A DNA stretch of 64,000 bases. Origin: Vibrio splendidus. GTDB lineage: Bacteria; Pseudomonadota; Gammaproteobacteria; Enterobacterales; Vibrionaceae. Of the stretch, positions 33,716 through 43,410 are shown piece after piece (position 1 is the first letter of the stretch; each line of letters starts with the position of its first letter). Position numbers and translations under genes: made by a program. The notes beneath the pieces are model-generated. The model ran no database searches and was not told the origin of the DNA. It was given only the letters and a program-made list of their open reading frames with translations. Location of the stretch: NCBI RefSeq assembly GCF_003345295.1, contig NZ_CP031055.1, forward strand, positions 1,736,001 to 1,800,000, in the 5' to 3' direction.

Positions 33716-35644
33716 CTATTCCTCCAGATTGAGCTTACGGTTTGAAACCTCGGCTTGGATGTATGAAATAAAGTCATCCACTTTAAATTTACCAAGGTCC
33801 TTACCTTTACGTGTACGTACTGCAATTTCGCCGGCTTCCATTTCTTGGTCACCACACACAAGCATGAACGGTACACGTTTCAAAGTATGTTCGCGGATTT
33901 TAAAGCCAATCTTCTCATTTCTCAAGTCTGCTTTGACTCTAAATCCACTTTTTTGCAGTTTTTTCGCAATTTCTTGTACATATTCAGACTGTTTGTCTGT
34001 AATGCCCATAACAATTGCTTGTTCTGGCGCCAACCACGTTGGGAAGAAGCCAGCGTATTCTTCAATAAGAATACCGATGAAGCGTTCTAGTGAACCTAAA
34101 ATCGCGCGGTGAATCATAACTGGCGTGTGACGCTCGTTATCTTCACCTACGTAAGTTGCACCTAAACGTTCTGGTAATGCAAAATCGAGCTGCACTGTAC
34201 CACATTGCCATGCGCGGTCCAAACAATCATGCAAAGTAAATTCAATCTTAGGTCCGTAGAACGCACCCTCGCCTTCTTGAATCTCGTATGCAATCTCCAT
34301 AGCCTCAAGCGCTTGCTTAAGATCGGCCTCTGCACGGTCCCACATTTCGTCTGAACCTACACGCTGTTCCGGACGAGTAGATAGCTTAACAACAATGCTA
34401 TCGAAGCCGAAAGTTGTGTAAGTATCGTAAACCATTTCAATACAAGCTTTCACTTCTTGTTGAACTTGGTCTTCAGTACAGAATACGTGAGCATCATCTT
34501 GAGTGAAGCCACGAACACGCATAATGCCGTGAAGTGCGCCAGACGGCTCGTTACGGTGACATGAGCCGAACTCAGCCATACGTAGCGGAAGATCACGGTA
34601 AGATTTCAAACCTTGGTTGAAGATTTGAACGTGACCAGGACAGTTCATTGGCTTAATCGCGTATTCACGGTTCTCTGAAGAAGTCGTGAACATCGCTTCA
34701 GCGTACTTATCCCAGTGACCAGAACGTTCCCAAAGAACACGGTCCATCATTAATGGGCCTTTAACTTCTTGGTAATCGTACTCAGTCAGCTTCTGACGAA
34801 TAAATACTTCTAGCTCACGGAAGATAGTCCAACCATTGTGATGCCAGAACACCATGCCTGGTGCTTCTTGCTGCATGTGGAATAGATCTAAGTGCTTACC
34901 GATTTTACGGTGATCACGCTTAGCCGCTTCTTCTAGGCGCACTAGGTGAGCCTTAAGCGCTTTCTTGTCGTGGAATGCAGTACCGTAGATACGTTGAAGC
35001 ATCTTGTTGTCACTGTTACCACGCCAGTAAGCACCCGCTACGTTAAGTAACGTGAAGTGTTGGCAGAAGCCCATATGTGGAACGTGTGGACCACGACACA
35101 TATCGATGTATTCTTCATGATGGTAAAGGCCTGGACGATCGTCTTTAGAAACGTTCTCATCCAAGATTTCGATTTTGTAAGTTTCGCCGCGAGCTTCGAA
35201 TGCGTCACGCGCTTCCTGCCAGCTAACTTTCTTCTTAACAACCTGGTACTTGGTCTTCGCTAGCTCTTTCATACGCTTTTCAATCTTTTCTAGATCTTCT
35301 TGCGTTAGAGAGTGCTCAAGGTCGATATCGTAGTAGAAACCGTTATCGATGGTAGGACCGATCGCCATTTTCGCTTCTGGAAAAAGCTGCTTAATCGCGT
35401 GACCTAAAAGGTGAGCACAAGAGTGACGAACGATCTCAAGGCCATCAACTTCATCTTTAGCTGTGATGATTTCTAGGCTTGCATCGTTTTCGATAAGATC
35501 ACAAGCATCAACACGCTCGCCGTCTACACGACCAGCAATGGTTGCTTTCGCAAGACCAGGGCCGATTGATAGGGCAACATCTAGAGTTGATACAGGGTTG
35601 TCAAATTGACGCTGACTACCGTCAGGAAGAGTAATAATTGGCAT
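33716..35644 (-). CDS. thrS: Threonine-tRNA ligase
   Basis: 642 residues from the ATG at 35644 (MPIITLPDGSQRQF), which has AAAGGA 9 bp upstream; an ATG at 35683 lacks this. Domains in order: N-terminal TGS, editing domain with HSCAHLLGHA (zinc/editing histidines), catalytic class II core with MNCPGH and the motif 2 region (RNEPSGALHG), and the anticodon-binding domain. It charges tRNA-Thr. The leader upstream is the integration site of a genomic island, so its present promoter (35800-35827) lies in the left repeat. Confidence 0.98.
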   Translation of the reverse strand: MPIITLPDGSQRQFDNPVSTLDVALSIGPGLAKATIAGRVDGERVDACDLIENDASLEIITAKDEVDGLEIVRHSCAHLLGHAIKQLFPEAKMAIGPTIDNGFYYDIDLEHSLTQEDLEKIEKRMKELAKTKYQVVKKKVSWQEARDAFEARGETYKIEILDENVSKDDRPGLYHHEEYIDMCRGPHVPHMGFCQHFTLLNVAGAYWRGNSDNKMLQRIYGTAFHDKKALKAHLVRLEEAAKRDHRKIGKHLDLFHMQQEAPGMVFWHHNGWTIFRELEVFIRQKLTEYDYQEVKGPLMMDRVLWERSGHWDKYAEAMFTTSSENREYAIKPMNCPGHVQIFNQGLKSYRDLPLRMAEFGSCHRNEPSGALHGIMRVRGFTQDDAHVFCTEDQVQQEVKACIEMVYDTYTTFGFDSIVVKLSTRPEQRVGSDEMWDRAEADLKQALEAMEIAYEIQEGEGAFYGPKIEFTLHDCLDRAWQCGTVQLDFALPERLGATYVGEDNERHTPVMIHRAILGSLERFIGILIEEYAGFFPTWLAPEQAIVMGITDKQSEYVQEIAKKLQKSGFRVKADLRNEKIGFKIREHTLKRVPFMLVCGDQEMEAGEIAVRTRKGKDLGKFKVDDFISYIQAEVSNRKLNLEE

Positions 35645-35662
35645 TATTTGTCCTTTACAGTG

Positions 35663-35683
35663 GTGTTGCACACCAAGCAACAC
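35663..35683 (-). promoter_or_regulatory. Stem-loop in the thrS leader, at the island crossover site
   Basis: GTGTTGC (35663-35669) pairs with GCAACAC (35677-35683) around a 7-nt loop, just upstream of the thrS ribosome-binding site. In E. coli the thrS leader folds into an operator bound by ThrRS; this hairpin may play that part. The loop-proximal sequence is the start of the island direct repeat. Confidence 0.55.
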
Positions 35684-35747
35684 ATGAAAATTATTTAATA
35701 TATTTAATTCAACAAGTTAGATAACTTGATGGGGATATATGTAAGAA

Positions 35748-35770
35748 TTGGTACAAATTCAGGTACAAAT
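35748..35770. promoter_or_regulatory. Candidate integrase arm-type sites, left
   Basis: Two direct copies of GGTACAAAT (in TTGGTACAAAT 35748-35758 and AGGTACAAAT 35761-35770). The same word occurs at 49996-50007 next to the integrase gene, and it is missing from the right direct repeat. Confidence 0.4.
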
Positions 35771-35799
35771 ACAGATGCACCCTCATTTATTCCAAAGGT

Positions 35800-35827
35800 A
35801 TTGTAACGAATTAACATGAAATGACAA
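35800..35827 (-). promoter_or_regulatory. Sigma-70 promoter reading into thrS (left copy)
   Basis: On the minus strand: -35 TTGTCA (35822-35827), 16-bp spacer, -10 TACAAT (35800-35805). The right repeat keeps both hexamers and the spacer length exactly. Confidence 0.75.
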
Positions 35828-36152
35828 TAATGTACTGGATAAGAGGTCGAGGAAAACCGTCATCTCTAAATGACAGTTTATTTTATGATCATTGGTCAAA
35901 CGCATATGTACAATTTTTGCAGAAAAGCGCACTTCTAATTTTTCTTGGGGTCTCTCTAACTCCACAGTTAGAGCATAAACACGTATCTCCAAATGACTTA
36001 CTTACACCTGATGCCGAGGCGAAACTACTGCTAATAGAGGAACTCCTTCTATTAGCACACGAATTTCGAGTTGATTGTTTATCAAAAGCTGAAGTGTTAA
36101 ATGTTCTGTTTGTTTCGCGAAGACGCGAAAGCCTTAGCTCTTGTTCTTTTCT
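35828..36152. other. Left end of the island, no supported gene
   Basis: About 325 bp between the thrS promoter copy and the DUF6035-like gene. A plus-strand ORF crosses it but has no ribosome-binding site and runs into the neighbouring gene antisense. Confidence 0.45.
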
Positions 36153-37121
36153 TTACCTTTCTCTTTCATCTTCAATGATGAGACGGATCTTCTCTTGAAC
36201 TTCTTCATCTTGGATTTTTTTCAACCTAGCCAGCTCGGCTCTATTCTTTTTTTCGTCAGCTATATTTTGTTTCACATTGGCGAGTATAGCTTCAGTATCC
36301 ACTGCATATATTTTTTTACTTAAATGGTCAAAATTGAGCTCTGAGAAATCAGCTAAGATGGAGTCCCACTTATACCCTATTGTCAAATCATCATTCTGGT
36401 GTGGTACTCGATAATGACAGCTTAAAAAAAGCCTCCCCTCTTGAAGAGACTTCTCTTTAGCTACGTCGTCAAATTCAAATGCATTAGCTCGATTCGCATA
36501 GCTAATATCTAAAGAAGTGAATTTTTCAGGGTCAAAATCAAGAAAAACCCACACTATATAAGTGTCATTTTCTCTATAGAAATCTTCACGCTTAATAATT
36601 ACATCTAAAAACGTGGTCGAGATTTGAAGCTCGAAAACGACATTTTGATTACCAGCTTTATACACGGTGCTAATATCAGGACGACGCCACCGCTTAGCTA
36701 CTCCAAAGCTATGCTTTTCTCTATATGTGGGCTCAATCGCAACCTCATCTTCAAAAAGAGTGTCTTTTCGTATTATTCCCGCGATAAGGTTTTTATGTTC
36801 TCGATGAGCTCGACTCTCTTTTTTTCCATTAAATTGCATTGCCAATAGTTCATCAACAGTAAATTGAGATGTAACTTTTATTGGACAATCTTCAGAGTTT
36901 TTGGGGTGAGCAAAATACTTTGTCCGATCAGTCGTTCCCCTCAATACTACAGGCTGGTAGCAGACATCACATAAAGCTATGGGGTTACTCTTCCGAGACT
37001 CTTCTATTCGTCGACGGAATTTAAAAAAATCATCGTCGTCACAATGGTCTAAATACTCATTTGCATCTAAATATTTATCATCTTCAGGCATAAAAACTGA
37101 TTTCATATTGCGAACAGACAT
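36153..37121 (-). CDS. CoiA/DUF6035-like nuclease-fold protein
   Basis: 322 residues. C51xxC54 ... H72 ... C79 forms a zinc-site pattern as in the N-terminus of CoiA-like proteins. The middle part has RPDI (147-150) and FELQIS (163-168), the D...ExQ core of PD-(D/E)XK nucleases. The C-terminal ~50 residues are charged and helical. TAGGAG precedes the ATG. CoiA was named from competence, but relatives like this occur often in mobile and defence loci. It lies divergent to the HEPN/RES gene with ~160 bp between. Nuclease activity is inferred from the motif only. Confidence 0.65.
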   Translation of the reverse strand: MSVRNMKSVFMPEDDKYLDANEYLDHCDDDDFFKFRRRIEESRKSNPIALCDVCYQPVVLRGTTDRTKYFAHPKNSEDCPIKVTSQFTVDELLAMQFNGKKESRAHREHKNLIAGIIRKDTLFEDEVAIEPTYREKHSFGVAKRWRRPDISTVYKAGNQNVVFELQISTTFLDVIIKREDFYRENDTYIVWVFLDFDPEKFTSLDISYANRANAFEFDDVAKEKSLQEGRLFLSCHYRVPHQNDDLTIGYKWDSILADFSELNFDHLSKKIYAVDTEAILANVKQNIADEKKNRAELARLKKIQDEEVQEKIRLIIEDERER

Positions 37122-37281
37122 CGCAGCTCCTATAACCCCATAAATTTATATGCATTTATACACCCACTTGAGTGCAAGTGATAGTCACAAATCATACGTA
37201 TGGTAAGTTATTAAGCGCTTTTCTTTATGACAAGATAGGATGTAATATGGTTGCATCTTGAACTGCCATTAATACGTTGAT

Positions 37282-38700
37282 ATGTCAGATAAAAATATAT
37301 GCTCAGAATGTATTGGAAACACATACCTTCAAAATCAAATTGAAGAAAACAGTCACGAGTTATGTAGCTATTGTGAAGAGACACTTCCTTGCATGTATCT
37401 CGAAGAACTTGTAAGTGCTGTCAAAACGGTCCTAATACAACACTACGCTATAACGCCTTCCGAGCCTGAACCTTGGTTGTCTGCCTACATGAGAGATAAA
37501 GAGTACGATGGAGATGGGTGGTACCGTGATGGCATGAGTTTGTGTGACACAATTGATGAGCTATTATCCTGCCAAGAAGATTTGCTTTCTGATTTATGTG
37601 ACGAACTAAATATCAACGAAATCTGCGAAATTCCAGGGTTTAACGAATATGATGACGAACCACACTTTGATATGTCGATTAATCGTGATCTTAACTGGGA
37701 AAGTCAGTGGCATGCTCTGGAGCAATCAATCAAAAATGAGAGTCGTTTTTTCAATCGTAGAGTTGAACAAACACTCAATGAAGTATTTGCTGGATTAGAT
37801 AACTTAAAAACTAGGACTGGAAAACCAGTTATTGTACAAGCCGGACCACAAAGTAAATATATTAAAAGCTTATTCAGAGCTCGCGTCCACAGCAGTGTAA
37901 ACTCATTAAAAAAAACCTTAGTCTCGCCGGAAACAGAACTTGGACCTCCTCCTGGTAGTTTAGCGAGCGCAGGACGAATGAACCCACGAGGTATTGCTGT
38001 ATTTTATGGAGCTCTAGAGAAACAAACAGCAATTACAGAAGTTCGACCACACGTTGGTAGTTACGTCGTGGTTGGTAAATTTGATCTAATAAAACAACTT
38101 AGACTTGTAGATTTAACCGCGTTACGAGAAGTAGCGAGTGACAGTACAGAGCTGTTTGACCCAAAGACCTATCACTTACAACAACAAACGATCTTTTTAG
38201 AACTACTAAGTCAGAAAATCTCAAAGCCAATACACCCACATGAAGCCGAAATCGAATACATCACAACGCAAGTGATAGCTGAGTATCTATCAAAGTCATT
38301 CGACGGCTTAGTTTTCAGTTCTGCCCAGAAATCTGATCAACAAAACAACGTAGTATTATTCCACGCTTCATCTAGAGTAAAACCAATACCTACACAAGCA
38401 AATGACGAGGTTGACGTGCACCTATATGACTCGTTTCCGCCTGATCCGACAACCATGTCTCCTCAAGTCGTAACGTGGACAGATAAACCGCCTAAATCAA
38501 AAGATGCTTCGATAGAGAAAAAAGAGACCTTGAGCTTTAATTATAATACGAATCTAGATCATTTTTCAGATCCTCGCACACACACCCTTGAGCTTGATAA
38601 AGACAACCTTTTTGTTACTGAAATCCAAGGTATTGAGTATGAGTACCATTCAGCGAAGGTAGAGCATAGCTTCTATGAGAAAAGTCAGTTGGAGTTCTAA
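37282..38700 (+). CDS. HEPN/RES N-terminal domain and RES domain protein (toxin/defence-like)
   Basis: 472 residues. The N-terminus has C7xxC10...C28xxC31, a zinc-ribbon-like pattern, followed by a helical region (~40-175) that fits the HEPN/RES N-terminal domain. Residues ~197-390 form a RES domain: FRARV (198-202), GRMNPRGIAVFYGA (231-244), TEVRPH (252-257). RES toxins consume or transfer ADP-ribose from NAD+ and use the conserved Arg, Tyr and Glu seen here. The C-terminal ~80 residues are a separate tail. No small antitoxin gene follows; the IS4-family element begins 58 bp downstream. Role in phage defence by NAD+ depletion is an inference. Confidence 0.72.
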   Translation: MSDKNICSECIGNTYLQNQIEENSHELCSYCEETLPCMYLEELVSAVKTVLIQHYAITPSEPEPWLSAYMRDKEYDGDGWYRDGMSLCDTIDELLSCQEDLLSDLCDELNINEICEIPGFNEYDDEPHFDMSINRDLNWESQWHALEQSIKNESRFFNRRVEQTLNEVFAGLDNLKTRTGKPVIVQAGPQSKYIKSLFRARVHSSVNSLKKTLVSPETELGPPPGSLASAGRMNPRGIAVFYGALEKQTAITEVRPHVGSYVVVGKFDLIKQLRLVDLTALREVASDSTELFDPKTYHLQQQTIFLELLSQKISKPIHPHEAEIEYITTQVIAEYLSKSFDGLVFSSAQKSDQQNNVVLFHASSRVKPIPTQANDEVDVHLYDSFPPDPTTMSPQVVTWTDKPPKSKDASIEKKETLSFNYNTNLDHFSDPRTHTLELDKDNLFVTEIQGIEYEYHSAKVEHSFYEKSQLEF

Positions 38701-38789
38701 TTCCAAACTTGATCAAAACTCTGTTAGGACTTTGTATTAAAAAAGGCGCCGTTCGGCGTAATGCCGATCAGTTAAGTAAAAATGATTGA

Positions 38790-40161
38790 TTGAACGATCC
38801 TCCAAGAATGCCAAAATCCGAGTGTTTCTTTAACACTCGGATTTTTACGTTTCTTAGAGAAGCCCTTAACCAAGTCCATAACTTCTCTCCAGAACAGCTC
38901 TCAGGGTTATCAGTTCTGCTGTCCCCAGAACTCATCGAGCAGTGTCTCCAAGAACCTAGGGTAGCGACTATTCGAAAGCGCAGGTTACCGATGGAAATGA
39001 TGGTTTGGAGTGTTTTAAGGATGTCCCTTTACCGTCATTTATCGATGGATAAAGTAGTCTCGCAACTTGATATTCTCCTACCGAGTAAGAAGCCAATTGT
39101 CGCACCTAGCGCTGTCATACCGGCACGTCAGCGACTTGGCTCCGACGTTATGGAAACCTTGTTCAATCACACTCAACGACTTTGGCACCGCAAAACTCCC
39201 CATCCCGACTGGCATGGTTTGACACTTCATGCTGTAGATGGTGTTGTGTGGAGAACACCAGATACTAAAAGTAATGATGAGTATTTTAGTAGAACAGGCA
39301 ATAAAACAAAGATATCTGACTACCCTCAAGTGAGAATGGTCTGCCATATGGAGCTGACCAGTCATTTACTCAACAGCGCTTCATTCGACTCAGTATCTAA
39401 AGGTGAAGTTGACCTTACGATTCCCCTTATCGAACAATCTCCCTCAAACAGTTTAACTATTTTTGACAGCGGATTTTACGCCTTGGGCTTACTGCATAAA
39501 TGGCAAACCAGTAGCGAGGAGAAACATTGGCTGATCCCATTAATAAAAGGGGCTCAATACACAGTGTTATCGAAGGTAGGCCGAGGACAAGATCTAGTTG
39601 AGCTCAAGCGATCACCTTAAGCTCAAAAGAAATGGGTTGATGCCCCCCAAAACTCTCCAAGCTTGTTTAATCACAAAAACGATTAGAGGAAAAGAAGCCC
39701 GACTATTAACGTCAATGATAGACACGATGAAATATCCAAGTGCAGACATCGCCGAACTTTATAGCCATCGTTGGAAAATAGAGTTGGGGTCTCGTGAGAT
39801 GAAACAATACATGCTTCAGAACCAACTTACGTTAATAAGTAAAAAGCCAGAGTTAGTGAATCAAGAGCTTTGGGGAATGCTGGTTTCTTACAACCTACTG
39901 CGGTTCATGATGTGTCAAATGGCCTATCACCAGAAGTCAGTAATGTCTTATCAAATCAGTTTTAAACAAACTTCATTGTTCCTTGCTGGACAGCTTCAAT
40001 TATTATCAGCAGTCGCACCAGGGCGAATCTCAGAAGTATTAAATTACATATTAGAGATGTCTGAAAGCTTTGTTTTAACAGAGAGACGAGAACGAAGTTA
40101 TCCAAGAGCAGTAAAAAAGAGGCCTTGTCGCTATGCGACAAGGCCTCCAAGAAGACGCTAA
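38790..40161 (+). pseudogene. IS4-family transposase, broken by a stop and a frameshift
   Basis: The first part runs to an in-frame TAA at 39618-39620 (after VELKRSP), where the frame continues sensibly as AQKKWVDAP. Then a run of six C (39643-39648) shifts the frame by +1; removing one C joins it to KTLQACLITKTIRGKEARLL. DDE residues are present: D in LHAVDGVVW, D in IFDSGFYA, and the Y(2)R(3)E(6)K signature in YSHRWKIELGSREMK. With two lesions the element cannot transpose by itself. Confidence 0.85.
40120..40146. other. Perfect hairpin at the right end of the IS4-family element
   Basis: AGGCCTTGTCGC and GCGACAAGGCCT form a 12-bp stem with a TAT loop, inside the last transposase codons. It may block transcription entering from outside or fold the transposase mRNA. 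Confidence 0.6.
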
Positions 40162-40449
40162 ATGATGCTTAACTTACAAGCGCTACACCGAGTAGGCGAG
40201 GTTTTCTAATATGGCGATAGTGCTTCATTCATAGGAAAATGCCAATGTAAATCAATCAAATGCATAATTTATTAGACGTTCATCACTATAATAATTGGCC
40301 ATTAAGATAAAATCTGATATATAAAATACGAAAGAGCGAATGATAAAGTAAAAGCTAAACTATTGACCAATACCTAGCCCATCTCTTTTAAAAATCGCAT
40401 ATAATAGATGCCACACCTAAAATAACTCAGACCATTCATTAGTAGACTC

Positions 40450-42225
40450 ATGATAAAATTAGCACACATTCATATTACGCAATATAAAAACCTAGCAAAT
40501 TTGGACATTCCAATAAACGGAAGTTTTGACTGTAAACTATCAGATGATAATGAACTAACTATCAACATGCGTGAGAACACATCCACATACTATAATGGTA
40601 CGTATTGTTCCGCTATTATAGGTAAAAACGGGGTAGGAAAAACAACCATACTTGATTTTGTCGAGAACTTCTTAATTAACTCACATGCAATCGGAATCAT
40701 GATTTTCTTCCAAGAACAATGGGGCAAGTTTCACATTTTGGACCCTTATAATCTGATTAAGAACGTCAAGTCAAAGTATAAACACACAATATCAACAAAC
40801 GCTAAGAAATTCGCTAGAGATTACTCACTAAACATCTTAAAAGTTAATAATTTATCTAACATAGAGAAAGTATTAACCCATCGAAAAGAAAATCGATCGG
40901 TGCTCATATCTAACAAATCGATATCTAGACTTAACAATGCAAGTAAAAAACAAAAATCTGAACATTTTCATAGGATTTCAGATTATTTGTACGGTAGCAA
41001 CTCAATAGATAAAGTGGGGAAAAGTAAGATCGGGTATATGATCGAAGTGAAACAACCCACCATCTATGGTGTATTAAAGAAGCCACCATTTGAAAAACTA
41101 TTCGAAACCTATAATGAAAATGAAGAAATAGAAAAATACAAATACCGTTTTAACAAAAGTAAAAAAAACGAAATAGGTCTAATTGAAAAACAGGATTTCC
41201 CTAGAGATAATAATGACCTATCAATTATTGATGTATGGAAAGAAAAAAGCACTTATGAATACCAGGGTATTCTAAATAACACCGAGCACCTATTTAATCA
41301 TTTTTTAATACCTATAACATTGTTTACGATCGGTGAAAGTAATATCGAGAAATCAGCACATATACAACTTTCATCAATGGTTATAGAAGAATACATGACA
41401 TCATTTGTTAAATTTGATGGACTACCTCATAACCATTACCCTCCTACTGAATTACTGAAAAACTCTTTCCGCTCGGCTATTGACAAAGCTCTTTCTTTTA
41501 ATTTAATAAAAGAAGACAGAGGTTACGACATTCAACATAGTTTATACGAACTAACTATAAAACTAGACTCAATAATAGATATTACTCGTAACGAAAAATC
41601 ATCAAACTTTTATATAACCTCTGATAACAAGATAGTTATATCTGATTATGAACATCTGACAAATGCAATAGAAGCCATAGAGTCACTACCTAAACAAATA
41701 TCTTCTCACATTACATATGGGTGGGAAGGGATAAGTTCCGGAGAAATGGCAAAAATAAACATATTCTCAGAAATACATGCTCACATTAATAATAATTGCA
41801 TCGATAACAGTATAATTATAATTGATGAAGCTGATTTGTATCTACATCCTGAATGGCAAAGAACTTTTTTATATGAATTGATATCGTTGGTCACTAAAAA
41901 TTGTAAGCACAAAATGAATCAAATAATAATAACCACACATTCCCCTATTATTATTAGCGACTTCCTACCAAATGACATCGTATCTTTGGACAAAGACAGC
42001 AACGATAGTACATATGTGAAAAAATCATTAGGTTTTGGTACAAATATAAGTAATTTATTTATTGATGAGATGCACATCTCTTCAACTTTTGGTGAGCACT
42101 CCAGATTAACAATTGAAAAACTTTTGTCTAGGTTCGAATCAGATGAAATGCTAGATGGGGATGACTTTCTGATTAGTCAGATAGGAAACAAACACATGAG
42201 GGAGTATCTAAAGAGCAATGATTAA
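40450..42225 (+). CDS. AAA/ABC-type ATPase of a Septu-like defence pair (PtuA-like)
   Basis: 591 residues. Walker A GKNGVGKTT (58-66), ABC-like signature SSGEMAKINIF, Walker B IIIIDEADLYLHPEW and H-motif TTHSP, all in the order of SMC/OLD-type ATPases. A ~350-residue insert separates Walker A from the signature. It overlaps the next gene, an HNH nuclease, by 8 bp. ATPase plus HNH in one operon is the layout of Septu (PtuA-PtuB) antiphage systems, in which ATP levels license the nuclease. Very AT-rich, unlike the flanking core genes. Assignment to Septu is by architecture, not by a search. Confidence 0.7.
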   Translation: MIKLAHIHITQYKNLANLDIPINGSFDCKLSDDNELTINMRENTSTYYNGTYCSAIIGKNGVGKTTILDFVENFLINSHAIGIMIFFQEQWGKFHILDPYNLIKNVKSKYKHTISTNAKKFARDYSLNILKVNNLSNIEKVLTHRKENRSVLISNKSISRLNNASKKQKSEHFHRISDYLYGSNSIDKVGKSKIGYMIEVKQPTIYGVLKKPPFEKLFETYNENEEIEKYKYRFNKSKKNEIGLIEKQDFPRDNNDLSIIDVWKEKSTYEYQGILNNTEHLFNHFLIPITLFTIGESNIEKSAHIQLSSMVIEEYMTSFVKFDGLPHNHYPPTELLKNSFRSAIDKALSFNLIKEDRGYDIQHSLYELTIKLDSIIDITRNEKSSNFYITSDNKIVISDYEHLTNAIEAIESLPKQISSHITYGWEGISSGEMAKINIFSEIHAHINNNCIDNSIIIIDEADLYLHPEWQRTFLYELISLVTKNCKHKMNQIIITTHSPIIISDFLPNDIVSLDKDSNDSTYVKKSLGFGTNISNLFIDEMHISSTFGEHSRLTIEKLLSRFESDEMLDGDDFLISQIGNKHMREYLKSND

Positions 42226-43393
42226 GTTTAATATACCTCATAACCCTAACTTTGTTAGAGCTTATAAAGTTGATGTAATAGAAAAAACTAAAGTTAAAAT
42301 GTCTAAGTTTCTAACTATAGTCCCATCTGGCTATAAAAGAAAATTCAAAAAAGTATTCACTGAAGCATATATTGAAGAAATAATACTTTCCCCACCAGAA
42401 ATGTTGATCGATAAGATAAATCACATTTACACAGAATTACCTGTTCTTTCTGACTATTACTACCCTGAGTTCATATTCAAAAATATAAGCATACCTAATG
42501 ACATTGAAGATATTAAGGTTCAAAAGTCACAAGATCAAGCTAGAGTAATAGGCATCAAGGCTACAGCCCTATCAGAGCTCCGCTCTTTAAGAGGAACTTA
42601 TAATACACCATTATTAAACCTGGCTATACACAAACTATCTAAATTAGAAGCCCCAAAGGATATTAGAGACTATCTTCAACGCATCTACAAATTCAAAAAT
42701 GGAAATTATTCCTTAAATGAAAAAGAAAAGAAACAAAGACTAAGCTGGATTGAATGTTTTGGGGGTATATTTGATTATGATTCAATGTCCAGCAATTACG
42801 GTTTCACTATAACAGAAAATTTGGACATCCATGTTTGCCTATATTGTAATAATGAAAAGATTCAAATAATAAAGGGGAGAAAAAATGTCAGACCTGATTT
42901 AGACCATTTTTATCCTAAATCTAAATTCCCTTTTCTTTCAGTTAGTTTATCCAATCTGGTTCCTAGTGGTAACATTTGTAATCAAGATTTTAAAAAATCT
43001 AAAGACATGTTGAATCATGTCCATCCCTTTGTTCACGGAATTGACGATTCACGGCTCTTCAGGATAATTACCCCTGCGGGGCAACCCCTAAAAGAAGATA
43101 ACGTTAAGATTCAAATCATTAAACAAAATCCCTATTTTGACAATAATATTGAAACGTTTGAATTGGAGAGTGTTTATAACTGCGATGACGAGCTTAAAAC
43201 TTGGTTAGAGGCAACTTGCTCAAAATCTGAATTTTTGAGAAACATCAAAGGTAACTTTCAAAGAAACTTTAGAGAAGACAAGCAATATAAAATCTATGTT
43301 GATTTGACAAAAAAAGCTTACAAAGTAACGGCTCAGAAATTCAAAATCGATGCGATAAATCAATTTACTGGAAAAGACCTAGTTTTGCCCTAA
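42218..43393 (+). CDS. HNH endonuclease of a Septu-like defence pair (PtuB-like)
   Basis: 391 residues. The HNH core lies at 205-262: C207xxC210 zinc pair, RPDLDHFYPKSKFP with the catalytic D229-H230, and NLVPSGNICNQDFKKSK with C254 and N. The first ~200 residues are helical and not recognised; they are longer than in small PtuB proteins and may bind the ATPase. The start overlaps the ATPase stop by 8 bp, so the two are co-translated. Expected to cut DNA or RNA in infected cells. Confidence 0.7.
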   Translation: MIKFNIPHNPNFVRAYKVDVIEKTKVKMSKFLTIVPSGYKRKFKKVFTEAYIEEIILSPPEMLIDKINHIYTELPVLSDYYYPEFIFKNISIPNDIEDIKVQKSQDQARVIGIKATALSELRSLRGTYNTPLLNLAIHKLSKLEAPKDIRDYLQRIYKFKNGNYSLNEKEKKQRLSWIECFGGIFDYDSMSSNYGFTITENLDIHVCLYCNNEKIQIIKGRKNVRPDLDHFYPKSKFPFLSVSLSNLVPSGNICNQDFKKSKDMLNHVHPFVHGIDDSRLFRIITPAGQPLKEDNVKIQIIKQNPYFDNNIETFELESVYNCDDELKTWLEATCSKSEFLRNIKGNFQRNFREDKQYKIYVDLTKKAYKVTAQKFKIDAINQFTGKDLVLP

Positions 43394-43410
43394 TTTTTCC
43401 TAGCCGCTTC

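Larger units (their letters stand above)
35669..35827. repeat. Left direct repeat of the island (attL region)
   Basis: An imperfect copy of 50168-50326. Shared blocks include CACACCAAGCA(A/G)CACATGAAAAT, TTTAATATAT, CAAATACAGATGC and ATTGTAACGAA..ATGAAATGACAAT, in the same order and spacing but with many differences between them. Confidence 0.85.
38759..40185. mobile_element. IS4-family insertion sequence (decayed)
   Basis: ~1,427 bp, the size of IS4. The left end TAATGCCGATCAGTTAAG is the IS4-type terminal sequence; the right end CTTAACTTACAAGCGCTA (40168-40185) is its degenerate inverted partner (12 of 18 positions). I find no clear target-site duplication. Confidence 0.78.

Noticed and set aside
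35821..36198. Plus-strand 125-codon ORF at the island's left end
   Set aside because: No ribosome-binding site, starts inside the thrS promoter copy and ends antisense to the DUF6035-like gene; no family features.
38740..40200. Target-site duplication for the IS4-family element
   Set aside because: The flanks on either side of the predicted ends share no 9-13 bp direct repeat; boundaries may be eroded.
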